Positions 14,921 to 22,597 of a DNA stretch of 45,113 bases are shown here, in pieces. The position numbers were made by a program, and so were the translations under genes. The stretch is from Eubacterium sp. (lineage in GTDB: Bacteria > Bacillota > Clostridia > Eubacteriales > Eubacteriaceae), in assembly GCA_030524435.1 (NCBI GenBank), contig JAUNGS010000002.1:1-45113 (forward strand). Direction: 5' to 3'. Every line of letters starts with the position of its first letter. The stretch's first letter is position 1. The notes below the pieces were generated by a model that was not told the origin of the DNA, did no database searches, and saw only the letters and a list, made by a program, of their open reading frames with translations.

Positions 14921-17119
14921 GTGAGCATTGCCGAGATTTACCTGAATCAGACCAATAAGCGGATCGACCATCCCTACGATTATCTGATTCCCGAGCATCT
15001 GGCGCCAAAGCTTTTGCCCGGCGTCCGGGTGGTCGTCGGCTTTGGCAAGGGGAAGCGGCAGCTGGAGGGCTTTGTGGTTCGCCTCAAGGAGACCACAGAC
15101 TTTCCCGAGGCCATCAGGCCGGTGGAGGAGGTCATCGACGATCGCCCCGTGCTGACCCCAGCCCAGATTGAGCTCTGCCTTTTTATGAAGCGGCACTACT
15201 GCTCCCTGTTTTACGAGGCCCTGGGCGCCTTTGTGAGCCCAGTGCGGGTCGAGAAAAAAAGGCGGCCGGCCGACGGCAAAACCGTCTTTGAGGCCTATGC
15301 CTTCATCGAGAAGGCCTACCGCCTAAAACGGCGGGAGGCGCTGCGGGGCAGCCTGCAGAAAAAGGTGGTGGCAAGGCTCAGCCAGGGAGACTGCAGCCGC
15401 CGGGAGCTCTTGGCCATCGGCGGAGACGTCAGTGCCACCCTCCGGGGTCTGGAGTCCAGGGGGGTTATCGAAGGCTATTTCAGAGAACATTGTGACGGCG
15501 AAGTCCCCCAGGGGGCTTCCCGAAATGCGGCGCCGCCTCAAAAGGGCGGCGCTCTTTATAAGGCCTATCGGCAGACAGCAGGCAGCAGGCCGGTGCTGGT
15601 GGCCGAGGGCGAAATGCAGCGCCGGCTGGATTTTTATCTGGAGGCCATTGCAGAGGTGCTGGCGGCGGGCAAGTCGGCGGTGCTGCTTTTCCCGGAAATC
15701 AGCCTGAGCCTGGAGCTTGAGGCAGCGTTTTTCAGACACTTTGGCAGTCTGGTGGCGGTCTGTCACGGCAGACAGAATAAAAAAGAGCGCTACGGCGTTT
15801 TTCGCCGGGTACAGCGCGGCGAGGTCCGGGTGGTCATCGGCTCCCGGGCGGCCCTGTTTTTGCCCTTTGACAAGCTGGGACTTATTTTGGTGGAGGCGGA
15901 GCAGGACGCCTCCTATTACGCCGAGGCGGCGATGCCCAAGTACAGCACCACGGTGGTGGCGGAAAAATACGCAGCCCTCACCGGCGCCCGGCTGATTTTT
16001 GGGGATGAGCTGCCCTCGGTGGCGGCGATGTACGCCGCAGACCAGGGGCGCTGGTCCCTTGTCGGAGCGCCTCCTGCGCCGCTGTTTAAGGCGCCGCCTA
16101 TGGTGGCGGATCTTCAGCGGGAGATGAAATCCGGCAATTTCGATTTTATCAGCCGTAAGCTCAGGACGGCGCTGGAGGACTGTCTGGCAAAGGGCGAGCG
16201 CACGGCTCTGCTGCTCAATAAGCTGGGCTACGCCGCCTACGTCTTTTGCAGAAGCTGCGGCCACGTGGAGAAATGCCCTGCCTGTCAGGTGGCCCTGCGG
16301 CCCTACAACGGTGTCCTCAGATGCCATTACTGCGGGTATACCCGGCCGGAAACCAAGCTGTGCCCCGACTGCGGTCAGCCCAAGATGAAGGCCCTGGGAC
16401 TGGGCATCGATCAGGTATGGGCGGTACTGAAAAAGCGCTACCCCGAGGCGAAAATTCTGAAGATCGACGGCGCCTTAATTCAAAACAGCTACGAGACCTT
16501 CCAGGAGGTGCAGCGCATCCTCGACGAGGAGCGGGTGGACATTGTCCTGGGCACTCGGATGCTGGTGAAATTTCCCCGGCTGGGGAGGGTGTCTTTGGGG
16601 GCTGCCCTTTTGATGGACAGCGATCTCAACCACGGCGATTACCGCTCCTCGGAGGAGACCTGGCAGCTCTACGGCAAATTTTTTAGAAGGATCCAGGGGC
16701 AGGGCATTATCCAGACCTACGATCCCGAAAACGCCGTGGTTCAGGCCCTAATCAAAGGCGACGCCCAGGCCTTTTATCGGGGAGAGCTGGATTACCGCAG
16801 GCTTTTGGGCTACCCGCCGGCCAAGCATCTGGTGCTGCTCGGTTTGTTTCACGAGAGGGCCGAGGTGGCGGCGGCCGAGGCCCAAAGGCTCTACGAGGCG
16901 CTGCTTGAGGCGGCGGGAACCTCTGGGGAGCTGCAGTTTTTCGAGCCCTTTTTATCCGGGGTGATCCGCAAGACGGGTCAGACCCGCTGGAAAATCATGG
17001 TCAAGGCCGGTGATCTGACGGCCTTTTATGAAATGATAGACAGGGTCATTGCAGGGGGTGCCATCGAGGCTCTGGCCTCCAAGGTGTCCATCGAAATTGA
17101 CCCGCCCAAAACATTGTAA
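14921..17119 (+). CDS. priA: PriA-like primosomal protein N' lacking ATPase motifs (predicted pseudohelicase)
   Basis: A 732-residue protein of PriA length and order: an N-terminal DNA-binding domain (IDHPYDYLIPEHL, PGVRVVVGFG), winged-helix region, two helicase lobes and a C-terminal domain. The zinc-binding insertion is intact (CRSCGHVEKCPAC, then LRCHYCG and CPDCG; about 443-485). The ATPase motifs are not. The Walker A position (usually GVTGSGKTE) reads VAEGEMQRRLD (227-237), the DEEH box reads EAEQ (325-328), the GSATPS motif reads GDELPS (361-366), and the motif VI arginine-finger region (usually QVAGRAGR) reads YGKFFRRIQ (from 584). The frame is continuous and flanking sequence aligns well, so this is substitution, not frameshift. 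Such ATPase-dead PriA is known in Deinococcus. It may still recognise forks and load DnaD/DnaB-type partners. Start GTG 14921; weak ribosome site. Confidence 0.9.
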   Translation: MSIAEIYLNQTNKRIDHPYDYLIPEHLAPKLLPGVRVVVGFGKGKRQLEGFVVRLKETTDFPEAIRPVEEVIDDRPVLTPAQIELCLFMKRHYCSLFYEALGAFVSPVRVEKKRRPADGKTVFEAYAFIEKAYRLKRREALRGSLQKKVVARLSQGDCSRRELLAIGGDVSATLRGLESRGVIEGYFREHCDGEVPQGASRNAAPPQKGGALYKAYRQTAGSRPVLVAEGEMQRRLDFYLEAIAEVLAAGKSAVLLFPEISLSLELEAAFFRHFGSLVAVCHGRQNKKERYGVFRRVQRGEVRVVIGSRAALFLPFDKLGLILVEAEQDASYYAEAAMPKYSTTVVAEKYAALTGARLIFGDELPSVAAMYAADQGRWSLVGAPPAPLFKAPPMVADLQREMKSGNFDFISRKLRTALEDCLAKGERTALLLNKLGYAAYVFCRSCGHVEKCPACQVALRPYNGVLRCHYCGYTRPETKLCPDCGQPKMKALGLGIDQVWAVLKKRYPEAKILKIDGALIQNSYETFQEVQRILDEERVDIVLGTRMLVKFPRLGRVSLGAALLMDSDLNHGDYRSSEETWQLYGKFFRRIQGQGIIQTYDPENAVVQALIKGDAQAFYRGELDYRRLLGYPPAKHLVLLGLFHERAEVAAAEAQRLYEALLEAAGTSGELQFFEPFLSGVIRKTGQTRWKIMVKAGDLTAFYEMIDRVIAGGAIEALASKVSIEIDPPKTL

Positions 17120-17133
17120 AGGAGTTGAAAATT

Positions 17134-17574
17134 ATGGCAATCAGAAAAATGAGAATTGACGACGATCCGATTTTAAGAAAGCAGACCCGGGAAATCACGG
17201 AAATCAACGACAGAATCGTCGAGCTGCAGCAGGACATGCTGGATACCATGTACGCGGCGGAGGGGGTCGGTTTGGCGGCGCCCCAGGTCGGTGTGCTGAA
17301 AAAGATTGTGGTCATCGATATCGGCGACGGCCCCATCACCCTGATCAATCCGGAGATTGTGGAAACCTCCGGTTCTATCATCGAGGAGGAGGCTTGCCTG
17401 AGCTTTCCCGACCGCTCCGGCAAGGTTGAGCGCCCGGAAAAGGCGGTGGTCGAGTACACCGACATGGACGGCAAACGCTATTCCCTGGAGGGCCACGGTC
17501 TTCTGGCCAGGGCCATCTGCCACGAGGTAGATCACCTCAACGGCATTGTGTTTTTAGATCGGGTGATTTCATGA
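17134..17574 (+). CDS. def: Peptide deformylase
   Basis: A 146-residue metalloenzyme with the three PDF motifs: GVGLAAPQ (about 46-53), EACLSFP (usual form EGCLS; contains the metal-binding Cys) and HEVDHLNG (HExxH, two metal-binding His and catalytic Glu). It removes the formyl group from nascent proteins. ATG 17134 is chosen with AAAGGAG nine bases upstream; an in-frame TTG at 17125 touches that site. It overlaps fmt by 4 nt (ATGA), so the formylation and deformylation genes are translationally coupled. Confidence 0.97.
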   Translation: MAIRKMRIDDDPILRKQTREITEINDRIVELQQDMLDTMYAAEGVGLAAPQVGVLKKIVVIDIGDGPITLINPEIVETSGSIIEEEACLSFPDRSGKVERPEKAVVEYTDMDGKRYSLEGHGLLARAICHEVDHLNGIVFLDRVIS

Positions 17575-18512
17575 AAAAGCTGAAAATCGTCGTGATGGGA
17601 ACCACGGATTTTGCGGTTCCCGCACTGGTCAGGCTGGTCGAAGCAGGTCACGAGGTGGCTGCGGTGGTGGCCCAGCCCGACCGCCCCAACCAGCGGGGCA
17701 AAAAAATTAAGTACCTGCCGATGAAGGCCAAGGCCCTGGAGCTGGGGATTCCGGTGCTGCAGCCGGAAAAAATCAAAACGCCGGAGATGGCAGAGACCCT
17801 CAGGCAAATTGATGCCGACGTCTTTGTGGTGGCGGCCTACGGTCAGCTTTTATCCCAGGAGATTCTCTTTATGCCCCGGCTGGGCTCTGTCAACATCCAC
17901 GGCTCCCTGCTGCCCAAATACAGGGGGGCGGCGCCGGTGCACCACGCCATCATCGACGGCGAGACCGTGTCCGGGGTCACCATCATGAAGATGGATGTGG
18001 GCATGGACACCGGAGATATGCTGTCCAAGGTGGAGGTGCCCATCACCGACGAGACCACCGTAGGCGAGCTCCACGACGCCCTGGCCGAGGCGGGGGCAGC
18101 GCTGCTTTTAACGACCCTGGAGGCCCTGGCCTCCGGGACGGCGATTTCTGAAAAGCAGGACGAGGCCCAGGCCACCTACGCCGATAAGGTGGACAAGACC
18201 ACCGGGGCGGTGGACTGGCACCAGCCCTCCCACCGTATTTTAAGACGGATCAACGGCACCGATCCCTTTCCGGGGGCCACGGCGAAAAAGGACGGCGAGA
18301 CCATCAAGCTCTTTAAGCCCAAGGCTGTGAGCTGTGGGGGTGGTGAAGCGCCGGGAACGATTTTGGCCGCGGATATTAAGCGGGGGCTCGTGGTGAAAAC
18401 CGGCGATGGCGCCCTGGAAATCGGCGAGCTGCAGATGCCCGGGAAAAAGCGCATGGCGGCCAGAGACTACTTCAGGGGAAACACCCTGGAGGTGGGGGCT
18501 GTTCTGGGTTAA
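17571..18512 (+). CDS. fmt: Methionyl-tRNA formyltransferase
   Basis: A 313-residue enzyme of normal length. The N-terminal formyltransferase fold has VVMGTTDFAVPAL, and the active-site stretch SVNIHGSLLPKYRGAAP contains the catalytic Asn and His. The conserved Asp is in KMDVGMDTGDML. The C-terminal domain binds initiator tRNA (TDPFPGA, QMPGKKRM). It formylates Met-tRNA(fMet) using 10-formyl-THF. Coupled to def by an ATGA overlap; followed by a possible weak terminator or leader hairpin. Confidence 0.97.
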   Translation: MKKLKIVVMGTTDFAVPALVRLVEAGHEVAAVVAQPDRPNQRGKKIKYLPMKAKALELGIPVLQPEKIKTPEMAETLRQIDADVFVVAAYGQLLSQEILFMPRLGSVNIHGSLLPKYRGAAPVHHAIIDGETVSGVTIMKMDVGMDTGDMLSKVEVPITDETTVGELHDALAEAGAALLLTTLEALASGTAISEKQDEAQATYADKVDKTTGAVDWHQPSHRILRRINGTDPFPGATAKKDGETIKLFKPKAVSCGGGEAPGTILAADIKRGLVVKTGDGALEIGELQMPGKKRMAARDYFRGNTLEVGAVLG

Positions 18513-18519
18513 GCTTTGT

Positions 18520-18588
18520 TTTAGAATCATCAGCTATAATTCGATACAATATATTTAAGGCAGGGCGTCAATCAATTGGCGCTCTCTT
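18520..18588 (+). promoter_or_regulatory. Possible promoter and hairpin before the YugP-type peptidase gene
   Basis: TTAGAA (18521-18526) with TACAAT about 18 nt downstream is a plausible promoter; a TATAAT also occurs at 18535-18540 without a good -35. Just after, AGGGCGTCAAT and ATTGGCGCTCT (18562-18585) can form an 11-pair stem with wobbles followed by only CTTT. It may end fmt transcripts weakly or structure the next leader. Confidence 0.4.
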
Positions 18589-18609
18589 TACAAATTTGGA
18601 GGAAAACAA

Positions 18610-19302
18610 ATGTTTTTTTGGGATTGGACTTTTATTTTGCTGATTCCTGGGATCATCATCGCGGGCATCGCCCAGGCCCAGGTCAGCAGCGCCTATAAAA
18701 CCTACAGCCGGGTGGCCACGAAAAATGGCATGAGCGGCGCCGAGGCCGCAAGGCGGCTGTTGGATGTCAACGGTCTGGGCAATGTACACATCGAGGGCAT
18801 TGCCGGGGAGCTCACGGACCACTACGATCCTAGGGGCAAGGTCATGCGCCTTTCCGGCGGTGTCGGCGGCGGCAGAAGCGTCGCCGCCGTGGGCATTGCG
18901 GCCCACGAGACGGGTCATGCCATCCAGGACAAGGAGGGCTATTGGCCCTTAAGATTCAGAAACGCCATCGTTCCGGTCTGCAATATCGCCTCGAACATGG
19001 CTTGGCCCCTGTTTTTCATCGGCCTGCTCTTCGGTGCCAGCTCGGTTTTGGGCAACTGGCTCATGGATCTGGGGATCCTGCTGTTCTGCGTCTCCCTGGT
19101 GTTTTACATCATCACCCTGCCGGTGGAATTCAACGCCAGCCGCCGGGCGGTGGCGGCCCTGACCCAGTACCAGCTCATTTCTCCCAGCGAAGAGGTGGGC
19201 GTTAAAAGAGTTTTAAGGGCAGCGGCTTTAACCTACGTGGCCAGCGCTTTAATGGCCTTCTTAAACCTCGTCCGCCTGCTTTTGCTTCGGAACAGGAATT
19301 AG
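18610..19302 (+). CDS. YugP-family zinc metallopeptidase (membrane)
   Basis: A 230-residue protein with an N-terminal hydrophobic helix (about 3-22), a zinc-protease motif HETGH (in GIAAHETGHAIQD, about residue 98) and three further hydrophobic stretches (about 122-145, 150-170, 205-226). This is the layout of the YugP/Zn_peptidase_2 family of membrane-embedded metallopeptidases, with substrates unknown. TTGGAGGAAAACAA precedes the ATG. The gene ends 1 nt before rsmB, so the two are probably co-transcribed. Confidence 0.9.
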   Translation: MFFWDWTFILLIPGIIIAGIAQAQVSSAYKTYSRVATKNGMSGAEAARRLLDVNGLGNVHIEGIAGELTDHYDPRGKVMRLSGGVGGGRSVAAVGIAAHETGHAIQDKEGYWPLRFRNAIVPVCNIASNMAWPLFFIGLLFGASSVLGNWLMDLGILLFCVSLVFYIITLPVEFNASRRAVAALTQYQLISPSEEVGVKRVLRAAALTYVASALMAFLNLVRLLLLRNRN

Positions 19303-19303
19303 G

Positions 19304-20620
19304 ATGAAGGCCAGAGCACAGGCGGCTAAGACGCTGTCACGCATTTTAGACGAAGGGGCCTACTCTAATTTAGAAACCCGGCGGGTGCTGTCTGAGGGCG
19401 GCCTTGCACCGGAGGATCGAGGGCTCTATCTCAATATCGTCTACGGGACGATCCAAAACCTCTATTACCTGGACTATCTTCTGGGGAAATACGTCAAAAG
19501 AGAGTTTGCCCAGCTGGACGCCGAGGTGCTGATGACCCTGCGGGCTGCGGTGTATCAGCTCAGGTTCCTGGACAAGGTGCCGGATTACGCCGTGGTCAAC
19601 GAGGCGGTGGCCTCGGCCCCCAAGCGGGCCCGGGGCTTCGTCAACGGCGTCCTCAGAAGCCTGTTGAGGGATAGGGAGGCCCTTGCGGCCTTTGACGCCG
19701 GGGCCTTCGCCAACGAGAAGGAGGCCCTGTCGGTGCGATATTCCCTGCCGGTATGGATCGTTCACAAATACTACGAGGCCTACGGCCAGGAAAAGGCCGA
19801 GGCCATCATTCCCAAAATCAACGACAAGCCCCCCTTTACCATTCGGGTCAACACCTTAAAAATCAGCCGGGAAAAGCTGATGGAGGCCCTTGAGGCCCTG
19901 GGGATTAAGGCGGTGCCGGGAACCTTGGATCCCGACGCCCTCCACCTGGAGCAGGTGGGGGTCTTCGAGGGAAAAATCCAGAAATCGCCCCTTTTCGCCC
20001 AGGGCTATTTCACCATCCAGGATCAGGCGGCCATGGCGGCGGCCAGTCTGCTCGCGCCAAAGGCCGGGGAGCGGGTGCTGGATCTCTGCGCGGCCCCCGG
20101 CGGCAAGACCACCCATCTGGCACAGCTCATGGAGAATTGCGGACAGATTGTGGCCCGGGACGTCACGGACAGCCGTCTTACTCTGATTGACGAGACGGCG
20201 GCCAGGCTGGGGGTTAAAATCATCGAGACCCAGAAGGCCGACGGCACGGTTTTCAGGCCCGAGGATCAGCAGGCCTACGACGCCATTTTGCTGGACGCCC
20301 CCTGCTCTGGGCTGGGCATCGTCCGCCGAAAGCCAGAGATCCGCTACGGCATGGACAAAAAGGCCAGGCGGGCGCTGTGTGCCATCCAGGCCAAGCTTCT
20401 GGACAACGCGGCGGCTTATCTCAAGCCCGGGGGCAGGCTGGTCTACAGCACCTGCACCATCAACGGCGACGAAAACGAGGGGCAGATCCGCAAGTTTTTG
20501 GACAGGCATCCCGAGATGGTCTGTGTCAGCGATTTGAAGGATAAGGACGCCCTGTACACCAGTCCTTTAAAGGACAATGCCGACGGCTTTTTTATCTGCG
20601 CTTTGAAAAAAGAGGTCTGA
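19304..20620 (+). CDS. rsmB: 16S rRNA (cytosine-967-C5)-methyltransferase RsmB
   Basis: A 438-residue protein. The N-terminal NusB-like RNA-binding domain (about 1-135; VPDYAVVNEAV is typical) is followed by a Rossmann methyltransferase. The SAM site reads VLDLCAAPGGKTTHLA, the first catalytic Cys is in LLDAPCSGLG, and the second in LVYSTCTINGDENE. It makes m5C967 in 16S rRNA. The start follows the peptidase stop directly, with AGGAATTAGG ahead. A terminator follows. Confidence 0.96.
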   Translation: MKARAQAAKTLSRILDEGAYSNLETRRVLSEGGLAPEDRGLYLNIVYGTIQNLYYLDYLLGKYVKREFAQLDAEVLMTLRAAVYQLRFLDKVPDYAVVNEAVASAPKRARGFVNGVLRSLLRDREALAAFDAGAFANEKEALSVRYSLPVWIVHKYYEAYGQEKAEAIIPKINDKPPFTIRVNTLKISREKLMEALEALGIKAVPGTLDPDALHLEQVGVFEGKIQKSPLFAQGYFTIQDQAAMAAASLLAPKAGERVLDLCAAPGGKTTHLAQLMENCGQIVARDVTDSRLTLIDETAARLGVKIIETQKADGTVFRPEDQQAYDAILLDAPCSGLGIVRRKPEIRYGMDKKARRALCAIQAKLLDNAAAYLKPGGRLVYSTCTINGDENEGQIRKFLDRHPEMVCVSDLKDKDALYTSPLKDNADGFFICALKKEV

Positions 20621-20665
20621 GCCCTTTAAATTAAGGACGAAAAGGGTAAAATACCCGATATCACA

Positions 20666-20695
20666 GTGGAGGATTTGTCATCCTCCGCTTTTTTT
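20666..20695 (+). terminator. Rho-independent terminator after rsmB
   Basis: A 9-pair stem GTGGAGGAT/ATCCTCCGC (one wobble), loop TTGTC and seven T. The loop plus the first base of the 3' arm form the -35 of the next promoter. Confidence 0.9.
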
Positions 20696-20703
20696 GATAT
20701 AAT
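20675..20703 (+). promoter_or_regulatory. Promoter for the rlmN-stp-prkC-rsgA-thiN operon, embedded in the terminator
   Basis: TTGTCA (20675-20680), a 17-nt spacer and a perfect TATAAT (20698-20703). The -35 lies in the loop of the rsmB terminator and the spacer contains its 3' arm and T-run. Confidence 0.78.
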
Positions 20704-20758
20704 GAATCGTTGTAGAATTTTATTGTCGACGAATGACCTCAGGAAACCCTTTGGAACC

Positions 20759-20803
20759 TCGGGCATTTTGCCGATTTTTTGTTTATGGCCGCCCTCTGGG
20801 CGG
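20759..20803 (+). promoter_or_regulatory. Two hairpins in the rlmN leader, the first terminator-like
   Basis: The first hairpin (20759-20774; TCGG-CA/TG-CCGA with a bulged G) is followed by six T (20775-20780), like an attenuator. The second (20789-20803; CCGCCC/GGGCGG, loop TCT) lies 17 nt before the rlmN ATG. The leader is about 110 nt. It matches no riboswitch class I recognise. Confidence 0.45.
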
Positions 20804-20820
20804 TTTCGAATGGAGAAAGC

Positions 20821-21846
20821 ATGGAAAATATTTTTGGAAGCACTGCCCAGGAGTGCGCCCAGATCATGAAAGCCCTGGGGGAGCCGGCCTACCGCGGCAA
20901 ACAGCTCTTCGAGTGGCTCTACAGTAAAAAGGCCACGGACTTTGCAGAGATGACGAATCTTTCCAAAAGCCTCAGGGAAAAGCTTGCAGAAAACTTTGTC
21001 CTGGGCCACGGCACCATCGTCAAATGTCAGGAGGATCCGGTGGATCACACCAGAAAATACCTCATCGCCCTGGCCGACGGCAGCTGCATCGAGACGGTGC
21101 TCATGTCCTACCATCACGGTCACTCCCTCTGTGTGTCCAGCCAGGTGGGCTGCAGTATGGGCTGCGCCTTCTGCGCCTCCACCCGAGGCGGCAAGGTCAG
21201 AGATTTAAGTGCCGGGGAGATCCTGGATCAGATTTTTCTGGTGGAGCAGGACGCCGGCGTCAGGGTAGCCAACGTGGTCATCATGGGCATCGGCGAGCCT
21301 TTGGATAATTTTGACAACGTCGTGAAATTCATCGGCCTGGCCAACGAGGGCCTGGGCATCGGTCAGCGGAAAATCACCCTGTCTACCTGCGGTCTGGTGC
21401 CTCAAATCGAGGCCCTGGCGGATCTCGACCTTCAAATCAATCTGGCCATCTCCCTCCACGCCCCCTTCCAGGATCGCCGGGAGATATTAATGCCCATTGC
21501 GAAAAAATATTCCCTTAATGCGTTGATTAAGGTTTGTAACAATTATTTTACAAAAACGAAGCGGAGAATCACCTTTGAGTACGCTCTCATCGACGGCTTC
21601 AACGACCGTCCTGAGGATATAAACGAACTGACAGCCCTGTTTAAGGGGGTTCCCTGCCACATCAATCTCATAGGGCTGAACCCCGTCACCGAGAGTGTTT
21701 ACAAGGGGAGCCAAAATGTAAACTTTTTTAGCGATGAGTTGAAAAAGCGGGGCTTAACTTGTACAATTAGAAGGAAAATTGGGGATAATATAGACGCAGC
21801 CTGCGGACAACTGCGGCTTAAGCATAAAGAAAACGAGGAACGATAG
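20821..21846 (+). CDS. rlmN: Dual-specificity 23S rRNA A2503 / tRNA A37 C2-methyltransferase RlmN
   Basis: A 341-residue radical-SAM enzyme. The cluster motif CSMGCAFCAST supplies the three cysteines for the 4Fe-4S cluster. VVIMGIGEPLDN is the family GEP motif, and the C-terminal methyl-transfer Cys lies in IDAACGQL. ATG 20821 is chosen because GGAGAAAG is directly upstream; upstream in-frame codons have no ribosome site. It is the first gene of a five-gene operon and is followed by stp after 1 nt. Confidence 0.96.
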   Translation: MENIFGSTAQECAQIMKALGEPAYRGKQLFEWLYSKKATDFAEMTNLSKSLREKLAENFVLGHGTIVKCQEDPVDHTRKYLIALADGSCIETVLMSYHHGHSLCVSSQVGCSMGCAFCASTRGGKVRDLSAGEILDQIFLVEQDAGVRVANVVIMGIGEPLDNFDNVVKFIGLANEGLGIGQRKITLSTCGLVPQIEALADLDLQINLAISLHAPFQDRREILMPIAKKYSLNALIKVCNNYFTKTKRRITFEYALIDGFNDRPEDINELTALFKGVPCHINLIGLNPVTESVYKGSQNVNFFSDELKKRGLTCTIRRKIGDNIDAACGQLRLKHKENEER

Positions 21847-21847
21847 A

Positions 21848-22597
21848 ATGAAATGCGCGTATTCGTCAAATATTGGCGTTAAACGAAGAGTCAATCAGGA
21901 TGCCTACCTGGCGGCGGCCATCGAGAACGGCGGCAAGAAGTACTACGTCTTTGCTGTGGCCGACGGCCTGGGCGGCCATCGCTCCGGCGAAATCGCCAGT
22001 CAGATGGCGGTGGACTACATTAAAGAGAACTTATCGGATGTTGAAAATTATTTTGATTACAGCGAGATGGACAGCTTTGTCAACGCCATCAACGCCCAGA
22101 TCATGGCCAAAAGCAAAAGCGACGACACCTGTATGGGCATGGCCACAACCCTGACCATGTGTATTTTAGACGGCAGCCGTCTGGGGGTCATCCACGTCGG
22201 GGACAGCCGCGCCTACAGGATCAACGCCGGGCGCATCGAGCAGCTGACCAAGGACCACTCCCTGGTGCAGGTGCTGGTGGACGAGGGGAAGATTACCTCC
22301 AAGGAGGCCAGTGTCCATCCCCAGAAGAACGTCATCACCCGGGCTCTGGGCACTGATGACATCGTCCAAATCGATCTCTACGAGTACCAGGTGTCGGCGG
22401 AGGACGTGGTGCTCATCTGCTCCGACGGCCTGTACAACATGGTTCCCGAGGAGACCATCCAGGAGATCGTTTTGAACACCTCCCTGGAGGAGGCCACCAA
22501 GGAACTTGTCAATTTGGCCAATCACAACGGCGGCAGTGACAATATTACAGTGATACTTTTTAATCCGAAGGAAGAGGTGATGGCCAATGATCAATAA
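21848..22597 (+). CDS. stp: PP2C-type Ser/Thr protein phosphatase (Stp/PrpC)
   Basis: A 249-residue phosphatase with PP2C motifs that bind two metal ions: RRVNQDAY (usual R-x-N-E/Q-D), FAVADGLGGHRSGE, VGDSRAYRI, ICSDGLYNM and GGSDNITVILF. It reverses phosphorylation by the neighbouring PASTA kinase. The ribosome site is GAGGAACGAT before ATG. It overlaps prkC by 11 nt, so phosphatase and kinase are translated in a coupled way. Confidence 0.96.
   Translation: MKCAYSSNIGVKRRVNQDAYLAAAIENGGKKYYVFAVADGLGGHRSGEIASQMAVDYIKENLSDVENYFDYSEMDSFVNAINAQIMAKSKSDDTCMGMATTLTMCILDGSRLGVIHVGDSRAYRINAGRIEQLTKDHSLVQVLVDEGKITSKEASVHPQKNVITRALGTDDIVQIDLYEYQVSAEDVVLICSDGLYNMVPEETIQEIVLNTSLEEATKELVNLANHNGGSDNITVILFNPKEEVMANDQ

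Noticed and set aside
15323..16327. A 334-codon open frame on the minus strand
   Set aside because: Antisense to priA, no recognisable domain and no ribosome site; a product of high GC content.
14921..17119. priA motif loss caused by frameshifts or sequencing errors
   Set aside because: The reading frame is continuous for 732 codons. Sequence on both sides of each lost motif aligns in register, and five separate motifs are changed by substitution.
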